A stretch of 64,000 nucleotides of DNA from Chrysomallon squamiferum. Lineage: Eukaryota > Mollusca > Gastropoda > Neomphalida > Peltospiridae. Every line of letters begins with the position of its first letter. Within the stretch, counting starts at the first letter, position 1. This document shows, piece by piece, positions 23,501-36,165 of this stretch. The translations under genes were made by a program, and so were the position numbers. The notes under the pieces are model-generated. The model saw only the letters and a program-made list of their open reading frames with translations, did no database searches and had not been told where the DNA came from. Where the stretch lies: contig CM022671.1 in assembly GCA_012295275.1 (NCBI GenBank), positions 4,891,565 through 4,955,564 on the forward strand, written 5' to 3'.

Positions 23501-25935
23501 TGCAAACACAGACACCCTGACATACAAATAAAAACACAGACTCCCAGACATACAAATATAAACACAGACACCCAGACATCCAAATACAAACACAGACACC
23601 CAGATATACAAATACAAACACAGACACCATGACATACAAATACAAACATAGACATCCAGACACGTGGACATACAAATATAAACACAGACACGTGGACATA
23701 CAAATATAAACACAGACACGTGGACATACAAATATAAACCGAGACACCCAGACATACAAATACAAACACAGACACGTGGACATACAAATATAAACACAGA
23801 GACGTTGACATACAAATATAAACACAGACACGTTGACATACAAATATAAACACAGACACGTGGACATACAAATAGAAACACAGACACCTAGACATACAAA
23901 TACAAACAGAGACACCCAGACATACAAATATAAAACACACACATGGACATACAAGTATAAAAACAGACACCCAGACATACAAATACAAACAGAGACACCC
24001 AGATATATAAATATAAACACAGACACCCAGACATACAAATATAAACGTAGACACGTGGACATACAAATATAAACACAGACACCCAGACATACAAACATAA
24101 ACACAGACACGTGGACATACAAATATAAAAACAGACACCCAGTAATACAAACATAAACACAGACACGAGGACATACAAATATAAGCACAGACACCCAGAC
24201 ACAGAAATGCAAACACAGACACCAAGACACACAAGTATAAACACAGACACCCTGACATACAAATATGAACAGACAGGTGGACATACAAATATAAACACAG
24301 GCACGTGGACATACAAATATAAACACAGACACGTGGACATACAAATATAAACACAGACACGTGGACATAAAAATAGAAACACAGACACCCAGACATACAA
24401 ATATAAACACACCCAGACATACAAGTATAAAAACAGACACCCAGACATACAAATGCAAACACAGACACCCTGACATACAAGTACAGACACACGCACAGAT
24501 ATACAAATACAAACACAGACACCCTGACATACAAATAAAAACACAGACTCCCAGACATACAAATATAAACACAGACACCCAGACATACAAATACAAACAC
24601 AAACACCCAGATATACAAATACAAACACAGACACCATGACATACAAATACAAACACAGACATCCAGACACGTGGACATACAAATATAAACACAGACACCC
24701 AGACATACAAATATAAACACAGACACCTGGACATACAAATATAAACACAGAGACGTTGACATACAAATATAAACACACACATGTGGACATACAAATATAA
24801 ACACAGAGACGTTGACATACAAATATAAACACAGACACGTTGACATACAAATATAAACACAGACACGTGGACATACAAATATAAACACAGACACGTGGAC
24901 ATACAAATAGAAACACAGACACCTAGACATACAAATACAAACAGAGACACCCAGACATACAAATATAAAACACACACATGGACATACAAGTATAAAAACA
25001 GACACCCAGACATACAAATACAAACAGAGACACCCAGATATATAAATATAAACACAGACACCCAGACATACAAATATATAACACACACATGGACATACAA
25101 ATTTTAAAACAGACACTCAGACATACAAACACAGACACCCAGATATATAAATATAAACACAGACACCCAGACATACAAATATAAACGTAGACACGTGGAC
25201 ATACAAATATAAACACAGGCACCCAGACATACAAACATAAACACAGACACGTGGACATACAAATATAAAAACAGACACCCAGTAATACAAACATAAACAC
25301 AGACACGTGGACATACAAATATAAGCACAGACACCCAGACACAGAAATGCAAACACAGACACCAAGACACACAAGTATAAACACAGACACCTTGACATAC
25401 AAATATGAACAGACAGGTGGACATACAAATATAAACACAGGCAGGTGGACATACAAATATAAACACAGACGCCTGGAAAACAGATATAAAGAAAAATATA
25501 TAGACATACAAATACAAACACACATACCTGAATATACTAATATAAACACAAATATACTGACCTAGAAATATAAACATAGATGCATGGACAAACAAATACA
25601 ATGACATACATGGACATACAAATATTAACATAGATATATAGATATTTAAATATAAACGCATGTACCTGAACACTCAAACCAAGATACATGGACATAGAAA
25701 TACAAATACAGATAGTGAACTTACAATTACAAAAACAGACGTCTGGATACAAAAATAGAAACAAATAGAAACACCCATACATGGACATACAAATATAGAC
25801 AAATCTATTGGTCATACAAATATAAACACATATATAGACATAAAAATGTAACACAAGTAGAAAGAAATAAAAATATGAACATAGATTTTTGTACAGACAA
25901 ATACAGAGATACATATACATATAAATACAAATTAG
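20588..25935. repeat. 28-bp minisatellite array, ~165 core copies
   Basis: The core runs about 20840-25500 with a strict 28-bp period. A unit consists of 'cagacacccagacatac' plus 'aaatataaaca'. Common variants replace the middle with 'cacgtggacat', 'cgttgacat' or 'ccatgacat'. The edges (20588-20840 and 25500-25935) are decayed copies, as expected when unequal exchange homogenises the centre. Higher-order duplications are visible, for example 24030-24290 against 25145-25425, and 22780-22990 against 23080-23300. The minus strand has no stop in any frame of the unit, and 28 is not a multiple of 3. All three minus frames therefore stay open for hundreds of codons, giving apparent proteins of up to 1109 residues of C, V, F, Y, L, G and S. 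I treat these as artefacts. Confidence 0.96.
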
Positions 25936-26188
25936 ATAAACCGAAGCAATTTTGTTCTTGGTGCTATTTCGTGTATGTTACGATTTTAACTTTGATTAAT
26001 TTGTCTTGATCTTATAAACCTTAAGGAATTAAAGATAGTCTTGACTCTGTAATTATTCTTACAATTATTCTAATAGTGTCTACCATTTCTCATGTATAAT
26101 CTATAATCTAGAACATGTTATTTTTACCTTAAATATACGAACTTTAACAAGCGAAAAACCACATGTGAGCGTCTACAGCTGTCCACAG

Positions 26189-26275
26189 TGACGTAAATGT
26201 ATTATTGACGTCATATTGTCTTTCGGAATTCCTCGGTTAATTTCGTCTGTCGGGGAGATTTCTATATATAAAAAC
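26189..26275 (+). promoter_or_regulatory. CRE pair plus TATA box: candidate promoter
   Basis: TGACGTAA (26189-26196) and a full palindromic CRE, TGACGTCA (26206-26213), lie about 55 bp upstream of TATATATAAAAA (26263-26274). This spacing and orientation suit a plus-strand start near 26300, about 1.25 kb before the channel ORF. CREB/ATF family factors bind TGACGTCA. The link to the downstream gene is inferred from position only. AT-rich DNA yields TATA-like strings easily, but the exact CRE octamer is less expected. Confidence 0.45.
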
Positions 26276-26361
26276 ATCACGACAACATCAGTAATAATAA
26301 TACCTGATATATATATATGGTAAATGGCTTAATATTTTATCTAGTCTATATTATTTGTATT

Positions 26362-26580
26362 TCTTAATACGCCTTTGTCGAGAATGCTCGTCCGCTATCT
26401 CGCAGTCAAAATGATGATCCTTGTGTATATATTGCAAAATGAGAACAAAAAATGTTACGTTATTTACGGATTTAATACTGTTTACAGTAATATACACAGC
26501 AGTATAATTTTTTAAAGTATCGCATTATTTTGTTCTCACGAAAAGCGAACAAGGACTGTGCTTAAGGCGTTTATATACGC
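26362..26580. repeat. Foldback (interrupted inverted repeat)
   Basis: Paired words are nested around a centre near 26489: TCCTTGT (26418-26424) with ACAAGGA (26549-26555), TGAGAACAAAA (26440-26450) with TTTTGTTCTCA (26528-26538), and ATACTG (26475-26480) with CAGTAT (26500-26505). An outer pair ACGCCTT (26369-26375)/AAGGCGT (26564-26570) is displaced by an apparent ~25-bp insertion in the left arm. The form is MITE-like, but no target-site duplication was recognised. Confidence 0.55.
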
Positions 26581-27284
26581 ATGCGAGTGAGAGGCCGAAA
26601 ACTTTTACATAATGAGACCAGTCACCTTCTTTCTTCTTCTTCTTTTTCTTCTTCTTTAATTTATTTCTTTATATTCTTATCAACCCTGTTTTAAAGTTCT
26701 TAATAATGATGTCATAATTACATCTGTAAATCAGGAAAGTAGCAACGTCCATATTTTCATACTTCATTATTAATAAAGATTTGTGGCCCATAATAAATAA
26801 ATATAAGAACAATCACCTGGAAGTCTACAGTAAATTATTAACGCTGTTTGTTCACAGCTCAGTGGAAACTTTATAAAAAAAAATGTTTTTATTAAAAAAT
26901 TATTTAAAAACTATCAGTGACATTTAATTGAAAGTGACGAGATAAATATCATTAATGAATCTAATATTAAACGAGATTTAATTCCCTGAACAGTCATCCT
27001 TTTTTCAGTTGATGTTATCTGCATAATATCGCTCTTGTGACCAATCAGTTTGAATGGCATTCTGAAACATCTCGCAGTACAATTAGCTGTATCGACTAAA
27101 TAGCTGGCGAATCTGTCGCCCTTTTGGCAGTAAATCTCAGATTAATATTTGAGATAAAAAAACAAACAATTTGCTGATATGTTTTGATGTACAGAATCCG
27201 GAACAGAACAACAGGTAGACTCATGTCCGTACTGTGTTACTGAAACATTAACAATTCGGAGAATACCTGGATTAACTTTTACAG

Positions 27285-27502
27285 GTAATTATTCACAGAT
27301 GTACAGGAAACAATACGGATTCAGTTGTTGTTCTTCTTCTTCTTTTAGAAATGGACGAATATACAATTTCACACATTAGCAATAATCTGGATTAATTCTT
27401 CCACTAAAGAAAATATTTTAAGTTTTTAAAAATCGGTATTTATCCAGATCCGTTTCTCCAGCAAAGAAAATGTTCGAGGTTAACAGGATTTTTTCTCCGC
27501 AG
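27285..27502 (+). other. Possible 5' UTR intron of the Cys-loop channel gene
   Basis: ACAG|GTAATT at 27281-27290 resembles a donor. TTTTTTCTCCGCAG ending at 27502 is a strong pyrimidine tract plus acceptor, 41 nt before the ATG at 27544. If used, the gene has an intronless coding region but a spliced leader. Transcript evidence would be needed to confirm it. Confidence 0.35.
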
Positions 27503-27535
27503 CTATCGGGACTGTTTTTACATGTAATATTTTAA

Positions 27536-27577
27536 ATGGTGCCATGTTTTACCCATCTGTGTTTGATTTGTTTATAA
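27536..27577 (+). other. Short upstream ORF overlapping the channel start codon
   Basis: An ATG 8 nt before the main start opens a 13-codon frame (+1 relative to the channel) that stops at 27575-27577. Scanning ribosomes would meet it first, so it could lower translation or favour leaky scanning. It matters only if the transcript includes it. Confidence 0.4.
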
Positions 27578-28809
27578 CAACTTTAACATTCTGCCGTGTT
27601 ACCTGTCAGAACTTTAACGACATTCAGAGACTCTTCAAAGACAAAGTTTTGTCTAACAACCCTTACATCCGACCAGTCGAGAACCAGTCCAGCATCGTCA
27701 ACGTCTCTCTCAATTTCAACCTCATTTCTATCAACAGCTTCGACGAGGTCTTGGAGAAACTGTCCTTCACTGCCTGGATGAACATCTGGTGGACAGACGA
27801 GTTTGTTACGTGGGACAAACACCAGTACGGACAGACGGACTCTATATGGCCGCCAGACGACAAAATATGGAAACCGCAAATTGCTGTGAAGAACACCGTC
27901 AACGAGCTGCGCCACCTGTCGGAGAGCAACAGCATCGTGAAGATCACGTCCGACGGGCTGGTCAAGTGGTCGCCGGGGTCAGCGTTCGAAACCCACTGCG
28001 AGGTGGACACTTCGAACTACCCGTTTGACCGGCAGATGTGTCGCGTTGAGATCATCGTCTGGGGCTGTGGCCTGGAGCTGGTGGATCTGCACCCGGCGTC
28101 CACGCGAGCCGGCCTCAACCTGTACTTGGAAAACGGAGAGTGGGTGATCACGTCCACGTCCGTGACGAGACTAGTTCTCGTCCCACACACGTCTGAATAC
28201 CCCGTGTTGATCGTGTCGCTCCATCTGAGACGCAGATCGGTGTTTATTGTCATCAGCGTCGTGTTGCCCGCCTCGGTTCTCGCTATTCTCAGCGTCTTCG
28301 TCTTCGCGATTCCGTTCACCTCCGGAGACAAGATTTCGTTTTCTGTCACCATCCTCCTCGCTTTCGGCGTCCTGATGAACTTCATAATGGACACGCTGCC
28401 CAAAACGTCCAAGCACATCTCTCTGCTCGTTCTCTACCTCGTCACCAATACAACCATCGGGGCGGTGTTTGTTAGCCTCACCATCCTGCTGACCAACTTG
28501 TACCACTGGAACGAGCAGGTTCGCCCTGTTCCAAAACGGCTACTGGCAGCCACAAAATGTCTCCAGTATGTTTTCAGACTGAAGATTAAACTCATTAGAA
28601 CAGAAAACAGTGGAGTGCAGTCAGTACTGAATGTTAACGGACTGTCGAAACATGGTGATGACTGGTTGAAAAAAGCTGAAGCAGAAGATGTTGCAACATG
28701 GAAGGATGTTGCTAACACCCTAGACGCAGTACTTTTCAGAATTTGTTTTCCAGCTATGTTACTTTTCTTCACAGCATTTGTAGCTGTTTTGTATACCAAC
28801 AGTTACTAA
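27544..28809 (+). CDS. Divergent nicotinic-receptor-like Cys-loop ligand-gated ion channel subunit, single exon
   Basis: One intact 421-aa ORF. Seen: an N-terminal hydrophobic signal (1-20); an extracellular domain with WWTDEFVTWD (82-91) and WPPDDKIWKP (102-111); loop B with W142; the canonical Cys-loop, C152 and C166 with 13 residues between and YPFD inside; M1 about 232-255; pore helix M2 about 263-283 with D at -1', L at 9' and D at 20'; M3 about 291-315; a short M3-M4 loop; and M4 about 395-418. Family knowledge: such pentameric subunits gate cation currents. The acidic rings and absence of a -2' proline argue for cation selectivity. The vicinal loop-C cysteine pair is absent, as is the loop-A tyrosine (V115-K116-N117 instead of a YN-type motif). 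It is therefore either a non-alpha partner or an orphan/chemosensory-type receptor. The coding bases are much more GC- and CpG-rich than the surroundings until about 28560. Retroposed nAChR-like genes are known in molluscs, so that origin is inferred. Confidence 0.93.
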   Translation: MFYPSVFDLFITTLTFCRVTCQNFNDIQRLFKDKVLSNNPYIRPVENQSSIVNVSLNFNLISINSFDEVLEKLSFTAWMNIWWTDEFVTWDKHQYGQTDSIWPPDDKIWKPQIAVKNTVNELRHLSESNSIVKITSDGLVKWSPGSAFETHCEVDTSNYPFDRQMCRVEIIVWGCGLELVDLHPASTRAGLNLYLENGEWVITSTSVTRLVLVPHTSEYPVLIVSLHLRRRSVFIVISVVLPASVLAILSVFVFAIPFTSGDKISFSVTILLAFGVLMNFIMDTLPKTSKHISLLVLYLVTNTTIGAVFVSLTILLTNLYHWNEQVRPVPKRLLAATKCLQYVFRLKIKLIRTENSGVQSVLNVNGLSKHGDDWLKKAEAEDVATWKDVANTLDAVLFRICFPAMLLFFTAFVAVLYTNSY

Positions 28810-30060
28810 CTCAAAACTGTGAGTAAACAAAGGGAAGGATTACAACATCACTGTTATCATCGTCATCACCATCATCATCATCATCATTATTTCTATCTTT
28901 ATGGTGGGTACTTCAGTTATTATTAATAATTAATTTCATAATCATCTTCATCATCCTTTATGTAAATAATATATAATTTTTTATGATCATCATCCTTTAT
29001 GTAGACAACATACTATTTTGTATTATCATGGATATTTATATTATGTCACAACCTTATTTAGCATGGTCTTAAAAACTTCAACAGTTTCACTGTTTGAGTA
29101 TTGGTGCTATATGAACATTTAGACATTTTAATTTGCTATGAATTATTTAAGGTAAAAACAAAACATGGATGACGCAAGATGACATAGTAACAAGTTTTAA
29201 TGTTTTAATCATAGCATAGAAATAATCACTTGTATAATAATAATAATAATATGAAATTTATGATTTTCTAATTTCAGGTTATTAATAAAACTTTTTATAT
29301 GAGTTTGACATTATGCTTTATTATTATTATTGTTGTTACTTATTTATTTATTTATTTATTTATTATATTTTTTACAATAACAACTTTAATGACAAGGTCC
29401 ATAACTCATCAACTGAGATAACTGTTTTTCACAAACAACACAATCCAATAAGAGTTGTCTACCTTTTTATTTGAAAAATGGATATTTTTCATTTTATTTT
29501 TGTGCAGAATAACCACATTGAAATGAAGTAGTGAAATGACATACAATGTTTATTAAAATTTAACAAACAGGCACAATAACAGCACCCATTTGTTCAACAA
29601 ATTAAACTTTTCTATTGAACTTGTAATTAACACTAATAAAATATTAACATTTACTAATATGCTTGGATGAAACAGCGATTCCTGTCACACATACATTAAC
29701 ATACACATGTACACCTACAGAAATTGTTTTTCTAAAATGCACTTGTAACTAGAGAAGTCTTTTTCTCTAATAAACACACAAAGATTAATTTTTTCTAACA
29801 AACATTTATTCATATCCATTCCCTTATACACATCTACATCTACAGGCTTAATATTTCTGTCTTTCTATCATTCTCATTCTTTCTTTCTGTCTGTCTTTCT
29901 GTCTTTTTCTGTCATATATATCAACACATTTGCACAAGCACTTATATTCCAAGGATTTAAAAATTGCTTCTTGCTTTTAAATATTTATACCTTCCCTGGT
30001 ATATTATCATTTTAAAGTCACACCAACATAGTTTAAAAACATCTAACTCTAATTTTACAT

Positions 30061-30109
<49 letters not shown>

Positions 30110-30989
30110 CCAAAGAAATGCACCCAGACACACACAGCAACAAATATATCTACAGACCACAGATATATGTATATATTATATATATCACTCATTCCATATA
30201 TTCCCGTATAATACAATGAATGATTAAGGAAAGTGAAATCTATATTAATCACAGTTAAGACTTAGAAACCTTCTGTGTAACTAAACTCAACAAAGTCCAC
30301 ACAGACAGCAGTCATTAGTTGATAGACTAACATCTGTAGTAACATCTACATATACCTCAACTGTATTCCATACTTCTATTTACTTACTACATATATCAAC
30401 TGGTAAATATATTAGTAATATACAACTATCAACAGTTACATCATTAATGTATATGTACATGTTAATGTGAAAACAGCAATAATCTATTATGTTGAATAAC
30501 ATATACATATATATATATATCTGTTTGTGTGTATGTATGTAAACACATTTCATGGTCCATTATTTCATTTAAAAAACCCATACCCTAAACATTTATATAT
30601 ATAAATAAATACAGTTAAAAAAAAAAAAAAAAAAAAAGTTAAAAAATTAAAAGCCACATTGTCTTCATTATAATTTGATGCATGTCAAAGATGAGTATCT
30701 GCTACCTGATGGTCAATATCCAATTAACTCCAGGTGCAAATACCTCACTATGCTTCAGCTATTAAGCGTTCACTGTATATGACTGTTAGAAAGAAGGTTT
30801 TTTTGCACTGTTCATTATTTAGTATTAATATACAATGCAATTTACAGAGTATGAAAAATTTGGCAAACCTGTCAATACCTGTCAGGTGTTAAAAGCTTTG
30901 GTATAAGTTTTGATTTTAAAATATTTGGTATGAAAATTTATTTTAAATGTTTAGGGGTTTTATTTATTATTTATTTATTTATTTATTAT

Positions 30990-31025
<36 letters not shown>

Positions 31026-31422
31026 TTATGTGTATATTTTGTAATAAAGTGTGCTTATCATAATTCTTAAGTCAATGAAAAGTTAGTCTGCATAATTTAA
31101 ATCTTGCAAGAACATTCTGAAAGTAGACTTTATAGTAAATATAAATATCTTTGGGTTGGTGTGTACACCTGTGTATGTGCATGTGTGTTTCTGTATGGGT
31201 GTGGTATGTGGGTGTGGATGTGGGTGTGGGTTTGTGGCTGTGTGTTAAATACAGGCTATATATATATATAAAATGCCAAATACAAGTTAGAGGATTTCAA
31301 TGGTAAGTCACATAAACATACAAATTCAAATTAACTGCTAACACTAATAATAATGTAATAACAAATATTCTTCAACATAATGTATTAACAATAAAGAAAC
31401 AAAATCATATATGTGTCTGTGA

Positions 31423-31480
<58 letters not shown>

Positions 31481-31756
31481 ATGTAATTGAGAAAAACTAT
31501 AGAGAAACAAAAGTGTAAATAACAATCATCTATAACATTAATAACAACAGATTAAACATATGTAAATAAACCAATCTCTCATATATATTCATACAGATAT
31601 ATAGACATATTCCAGAACAAAAATAGCACTATAAAAAGGATTAAAAGTCCAGTGAATGTTTTCAAAATAACCTTGACCCTAGTGGTCACATATTATGAAC
31701 TTTTTAGAGATCAACATTTCACAACTGGTATATTTCTTACTTTTTTATTTTTATTT

Positions 31757-31806
<50 letters not shown>

Positions 31807-34800
31807 TCTCTTTTTTTGAGGGGGATTAATTGATTTAGTATTAAAACAATAATAATAATAAAAAATTTAAAATTATTATTTGCATTTGTTCTTATTTTTA
31901 TTACAATGTGAAGGTTTATATATATTTTTTTTTTTTTTTATTTATTATTAACATAAGATTTTAAAATGATAATAATAAATTTGTACTGATATCTGTATTT
32001 ATTACTATGTACATATTCATACTATTGTAACAATGTAAATATTTTTGTTAATTTGTGTTATAGGTATTTCAAACTTTATGTTTATTTTATTATTATGCTA
32101 ATATTTGTATTATATTTTTATTATAACTATATTAATATTTATTTTGATTATTACTGTGTAATATATTTGTTTTTTTAATTTATTTATTAATTACAATGCA
32201 AAATTATGTAATAATTTGATTATTACATAAGTGTATTTATTTTATTACTTCAAAAAATGTTTTAAAAAATTAAAGAAAGAAATATATAAAATTTTTAAAT
32301 ATAACTCTTTCAGCAATAAATATTTTTGTTTAAAAAAATATTTGTTCAGAAAATGTTTCTTATATCTATAAAAAAAAACAAAAGCAAATGATTTTATATC
32401 TAAATACATGAATAAATATAAAAAAATGTAAATATTTTTGACATTTGCTTTACTTTGTTAACCTTACATTCAAGCCTCATATAACAAATTTTAAAAGATA
32501 ACAAAAATAATTTTAACTGTCTTTAACACATCAGTGACAAAATTAAAAAAATTAATAAAAATAACAGCAAATTCTCAAAAGATCAATATTACTATATTTC
32601 ACTTGTATGTGTTTACTGATAAAATAACTGACAACCCCTTACCAAAACTGCTTGAAGTTTTATACATTTGGGAATTGAGAATGTTTGTGAATTTTGGCCT
32701 CATATTAAGATAAAACTTTGGCAGATGTATGGTAGAATCACCAAAGAAAATACATTAATATGAGTTAGCGGAACCATATAAACACTTTCAGTTAATGATT
32801 ATAAATATTGTTACAGATGTTTGGTTTTTTTGTTTTTTTTTATATTTTTTATATAGTTGTTCACAAATTTAACAACTAATAATAATTTTAATAATAATAA
32901 TAATAATAAAGTCTTTTAACTATTATAATATTTTTTTTTCAAGCAAACAATTCAAAAATAATTTTGTATTTGACATTAAGTGAAAATCATATTTAAGAAT
33001 TCTGGTTGAAGGACTGTCAACTTGTATACAAAACAATGTATATCAGGAATGTAATATGACAAAACAGAATTTAAAAATGGAAAGAAAATATGTTAAACAT
33101 ATGTAGACCCAGTATTAAATGTATGTGGACCTAAATCCATTAATCATTTCATCAAAAAAATAAACAAGTAGGCTATTCCTATTTGTAAATAAATAAATAA
33201 ATTAGTTAATTTGCAATTTACTGTTTAGAATAAAACATCCATCAGATTAAGTGTTTTTAATATGACAAATATCATCTTGAGGAATATTATCTTTAGAAAT
33301 GCACTTATCAGACTGAGCTAAGTTAACTTTAGAAAATTTGCTGATCAGACTGAGGAATGTTAAGTTCAGAAATGCACTTAAAAATTCAAATTATGTTTAT
33401 TTTAAAAAAAGAAATTTAATCATTTACACTACTACAAAAACATTTTGAAAGACAATTTATCAGCTAAAACCATCACAACCTTATTTATATCAAATACAAT
33501 AATAATAATAATAATCATCATCATCATCATCATTATTATTCAAAAACATTACAATGTTAGAGAAAAAAGCAAAGTAAATGGATTAACTAATATAATATAA
33601 TAGTAATGACAATAATTATGATAAAAATCAATTATTTTAATTTAAAAAAAAAAATTAAAAAGAAAAAAAAATGTATTTTAATTCAAATGAGTTTCTGAAT
33701 TCTGTTGTGAATCAATTTGTAACAGTTACAAACTACAGTGCTCTGGAGCTGACAGTGAAAAGAGAATCAACAGTACTGTGAAATCTCATTAGAACACAAC
33801 ACAGAGAAACTGAAACTGTAATCACATTAAACAGGGTGTTGTGTTATAGAGTGGATTTAATTATAAATAAATGAAACGCAGTCTCATGACTTTGTTTTAT
33901 TCTGAATTTCGAACACGGTGTGACGTATTAATGTAGTATGTTATTGTATTTGGGGTAGAATAAAATCAATGAATACAGCACAACTGAATTAAAATGAATT
34001 GAATTATTGGAAAAAGGAGCCAGATCACTTTAACATTCAATCTGAGTCAGCTTTATTGTGTAATGCAGGGTTAATTATTTTACTACTATTTTACACAGAC
34101 TGAAACCTAATGAGAGAAAAAAAAAATGAAGAAAGAAAAAACTTATTTAAGAAAATCCATATCTTAAGAAGTTAACTATGCATATTTCTAAATCTACATG
34201 CATAAAGCTTTATTCTAGAGCACAAATTGATATCTTAGTGCCATGTATGTGCATTAAAGATTTATGGGTCTGTGCATGTGTGTGTTTATCAGAATGTGTG
34301 CATGTGAATATCAGTGTGCAATAGCAAGTGTATGTGCATTTATATATGTATCTGCGTGTTTGTCTGTATGTGCATGAGTGTGTTTGCCAGAGTGAGCTAT
34401 ATTAGTTCTGAGAATGTGTTAATTCAGAAGAAACCAACAGCAGCTTGTCTAAATAAAGAAAGCTTCATTCTACTTAGCAAAATCTGCATAAATAACAGAA
34501 ACAGTGAGATGCATCCATGATCCACACTGTGCTAACCCAGGGGTGAGGTGCTAACCCAGGGGCGTGGTGCTAAACCAAGAAGTGAATGAATGTAATTTAG
34601 AAAATTGTTACTTGATAAAAAGCTTTGTGGAAATAATGATTATAAAAGGAATGGTGCTCCATTCCATTCTCACCACACCACACCCATTTTGTACATTTTC
34701 AAAAACAAACTACTGCAATAATTCAAACTTTAGAATAATATTTGTAATTTAATCACTGTCTGTTTTGTTGGATCAGAAACACTTTTGAGTTTGTTCACTG

Positions 34801-36112
34801 TTGTATTAATGCTATTATGTTTATGTGGGTATGTGTCCTTCACCTAGCCTTCCACAATTACATACAAAATCAAAATCTCTCTGACATTATTATTCAGATG
34901 TTTTTAGTTTGTGGCTAAGATAGGGCAGCATAATGTAAAATAATAATAATAACAACAACAACAAAACCATTATAATAATAATAAAGTAAATAAATTAATT
35001 AATTAAAATTAGAAAATGAACTACTTCACATGCATGCTTTGGCTATATATAAAAAACAAAAATAATAAATAAATAAATAATATAAATTGGTCCCAGTTTG
35101 TAAGCAGATGTTTCCCATCAGAATAATGGCTGATTATGACATCACAGAAGATGTGGTATCCATGGTGATGATGGAATTGTCAAATCTGATGTGGTTAATA
35201 TTCATCTGGCTGTAAAATAAAGAAAGAAATAAAAATGGTGAAATTTTGGATAGCAGAATCAAATGAGAAACAAGTTCAAATTTTAGTGCAATTGTTCTTA
35301 ACATTGAAATTCTTAATAATAGGTTTCTTAATGAATTTTTTAATTTTTCTTTTTCTTTACTTTAAAAAAATTCATTTATCTACATATGGCTAGTTTCTCT
35401 CATGAGTTAATTCCATTTATTCACTTCCTTACCAACTTATTGCTACTTTTTTTTTTTTTTTTTTATTAAATATTTATGTATCATTTTTCACAAAAACATT
35501 ATTTTTATTATTATTATTATTATTATAAAGTTTTTATGCTAAGGTGTATGTGGTACATTAAAACAAAGTGATACTTCAGGAATCTGTGAAATGCATGTAT
35601 AAACAAGTGTGTGTCTTTTACAATCACAATAAAAAGCTGCAAGATACGTTGACCAGATAAATTTCTATATTTTTTTGGCAATGACCAAAAATATAGCTTT
35701 GTGTAATGGAACTACTTTTACTTCAACACATTTCTTGTTATTTTCACACATATATAATGTTCAAAGTAACTTCTTTAATGTTTAATTGTTTTCATTCCAA
35801 AAAATAAGAAATAAATTGTTGTCATTGATGAAGTGTTTTGTTTTGGTCTATAATTTTTGCAGGCAAAAATAAAATCAATAAGCATGAATCTACTATTCTC
35901 AAGAGAGATGAGATGAGAAATAAATCAGTTAATTTCATTTTTTTCTTCAGGATTGCAGGATGAAAGAAATAACTGATTAGTGTCTTAAGATATCAGTTTT
36001 ATTTTCCTCAGGTTGAAAGGTGAATGCAGCTTGGCAGAGCCTCACTGTAATTTGACATTCTAACCTTCATAGGTTAAAAATCTGATGTTTTACAATAGTA
36101 ACCAGTTATTCC

Positions 36113-36165
<53 letters not shown>

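Noticed and set aside
20853-25116. Overlapping minus-strand open frames of 200-1109 residues, rich in Cys, Val, Tyr and Phe
   Set aside because: They are translations of a 28-bp repeat that has no stop codon in any minus frame. All three frames are open over the same DNA, period-shifted, with no signal, domain or splice evidence.
27583-28799. Minus-strand and alternate-frame open frames inside the channel gene
   Set aside because: They are shadow frames of a GC-rich coding exon; only the plus frame from 27544 has family features.
35125-35222. Minus-strand segment after TTTATTTTACAG that reads QMNINHIRFDNSIITMDTTS and then a stop, resembling an alternative terminal exon of rabphilin
   Set aside because: Its phase (needs two preceding bases) does not fit any recognised rabphilin donor nearby, and the residues match no known C-terminus. 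It could be a 3' UTR exon but is unsupported.
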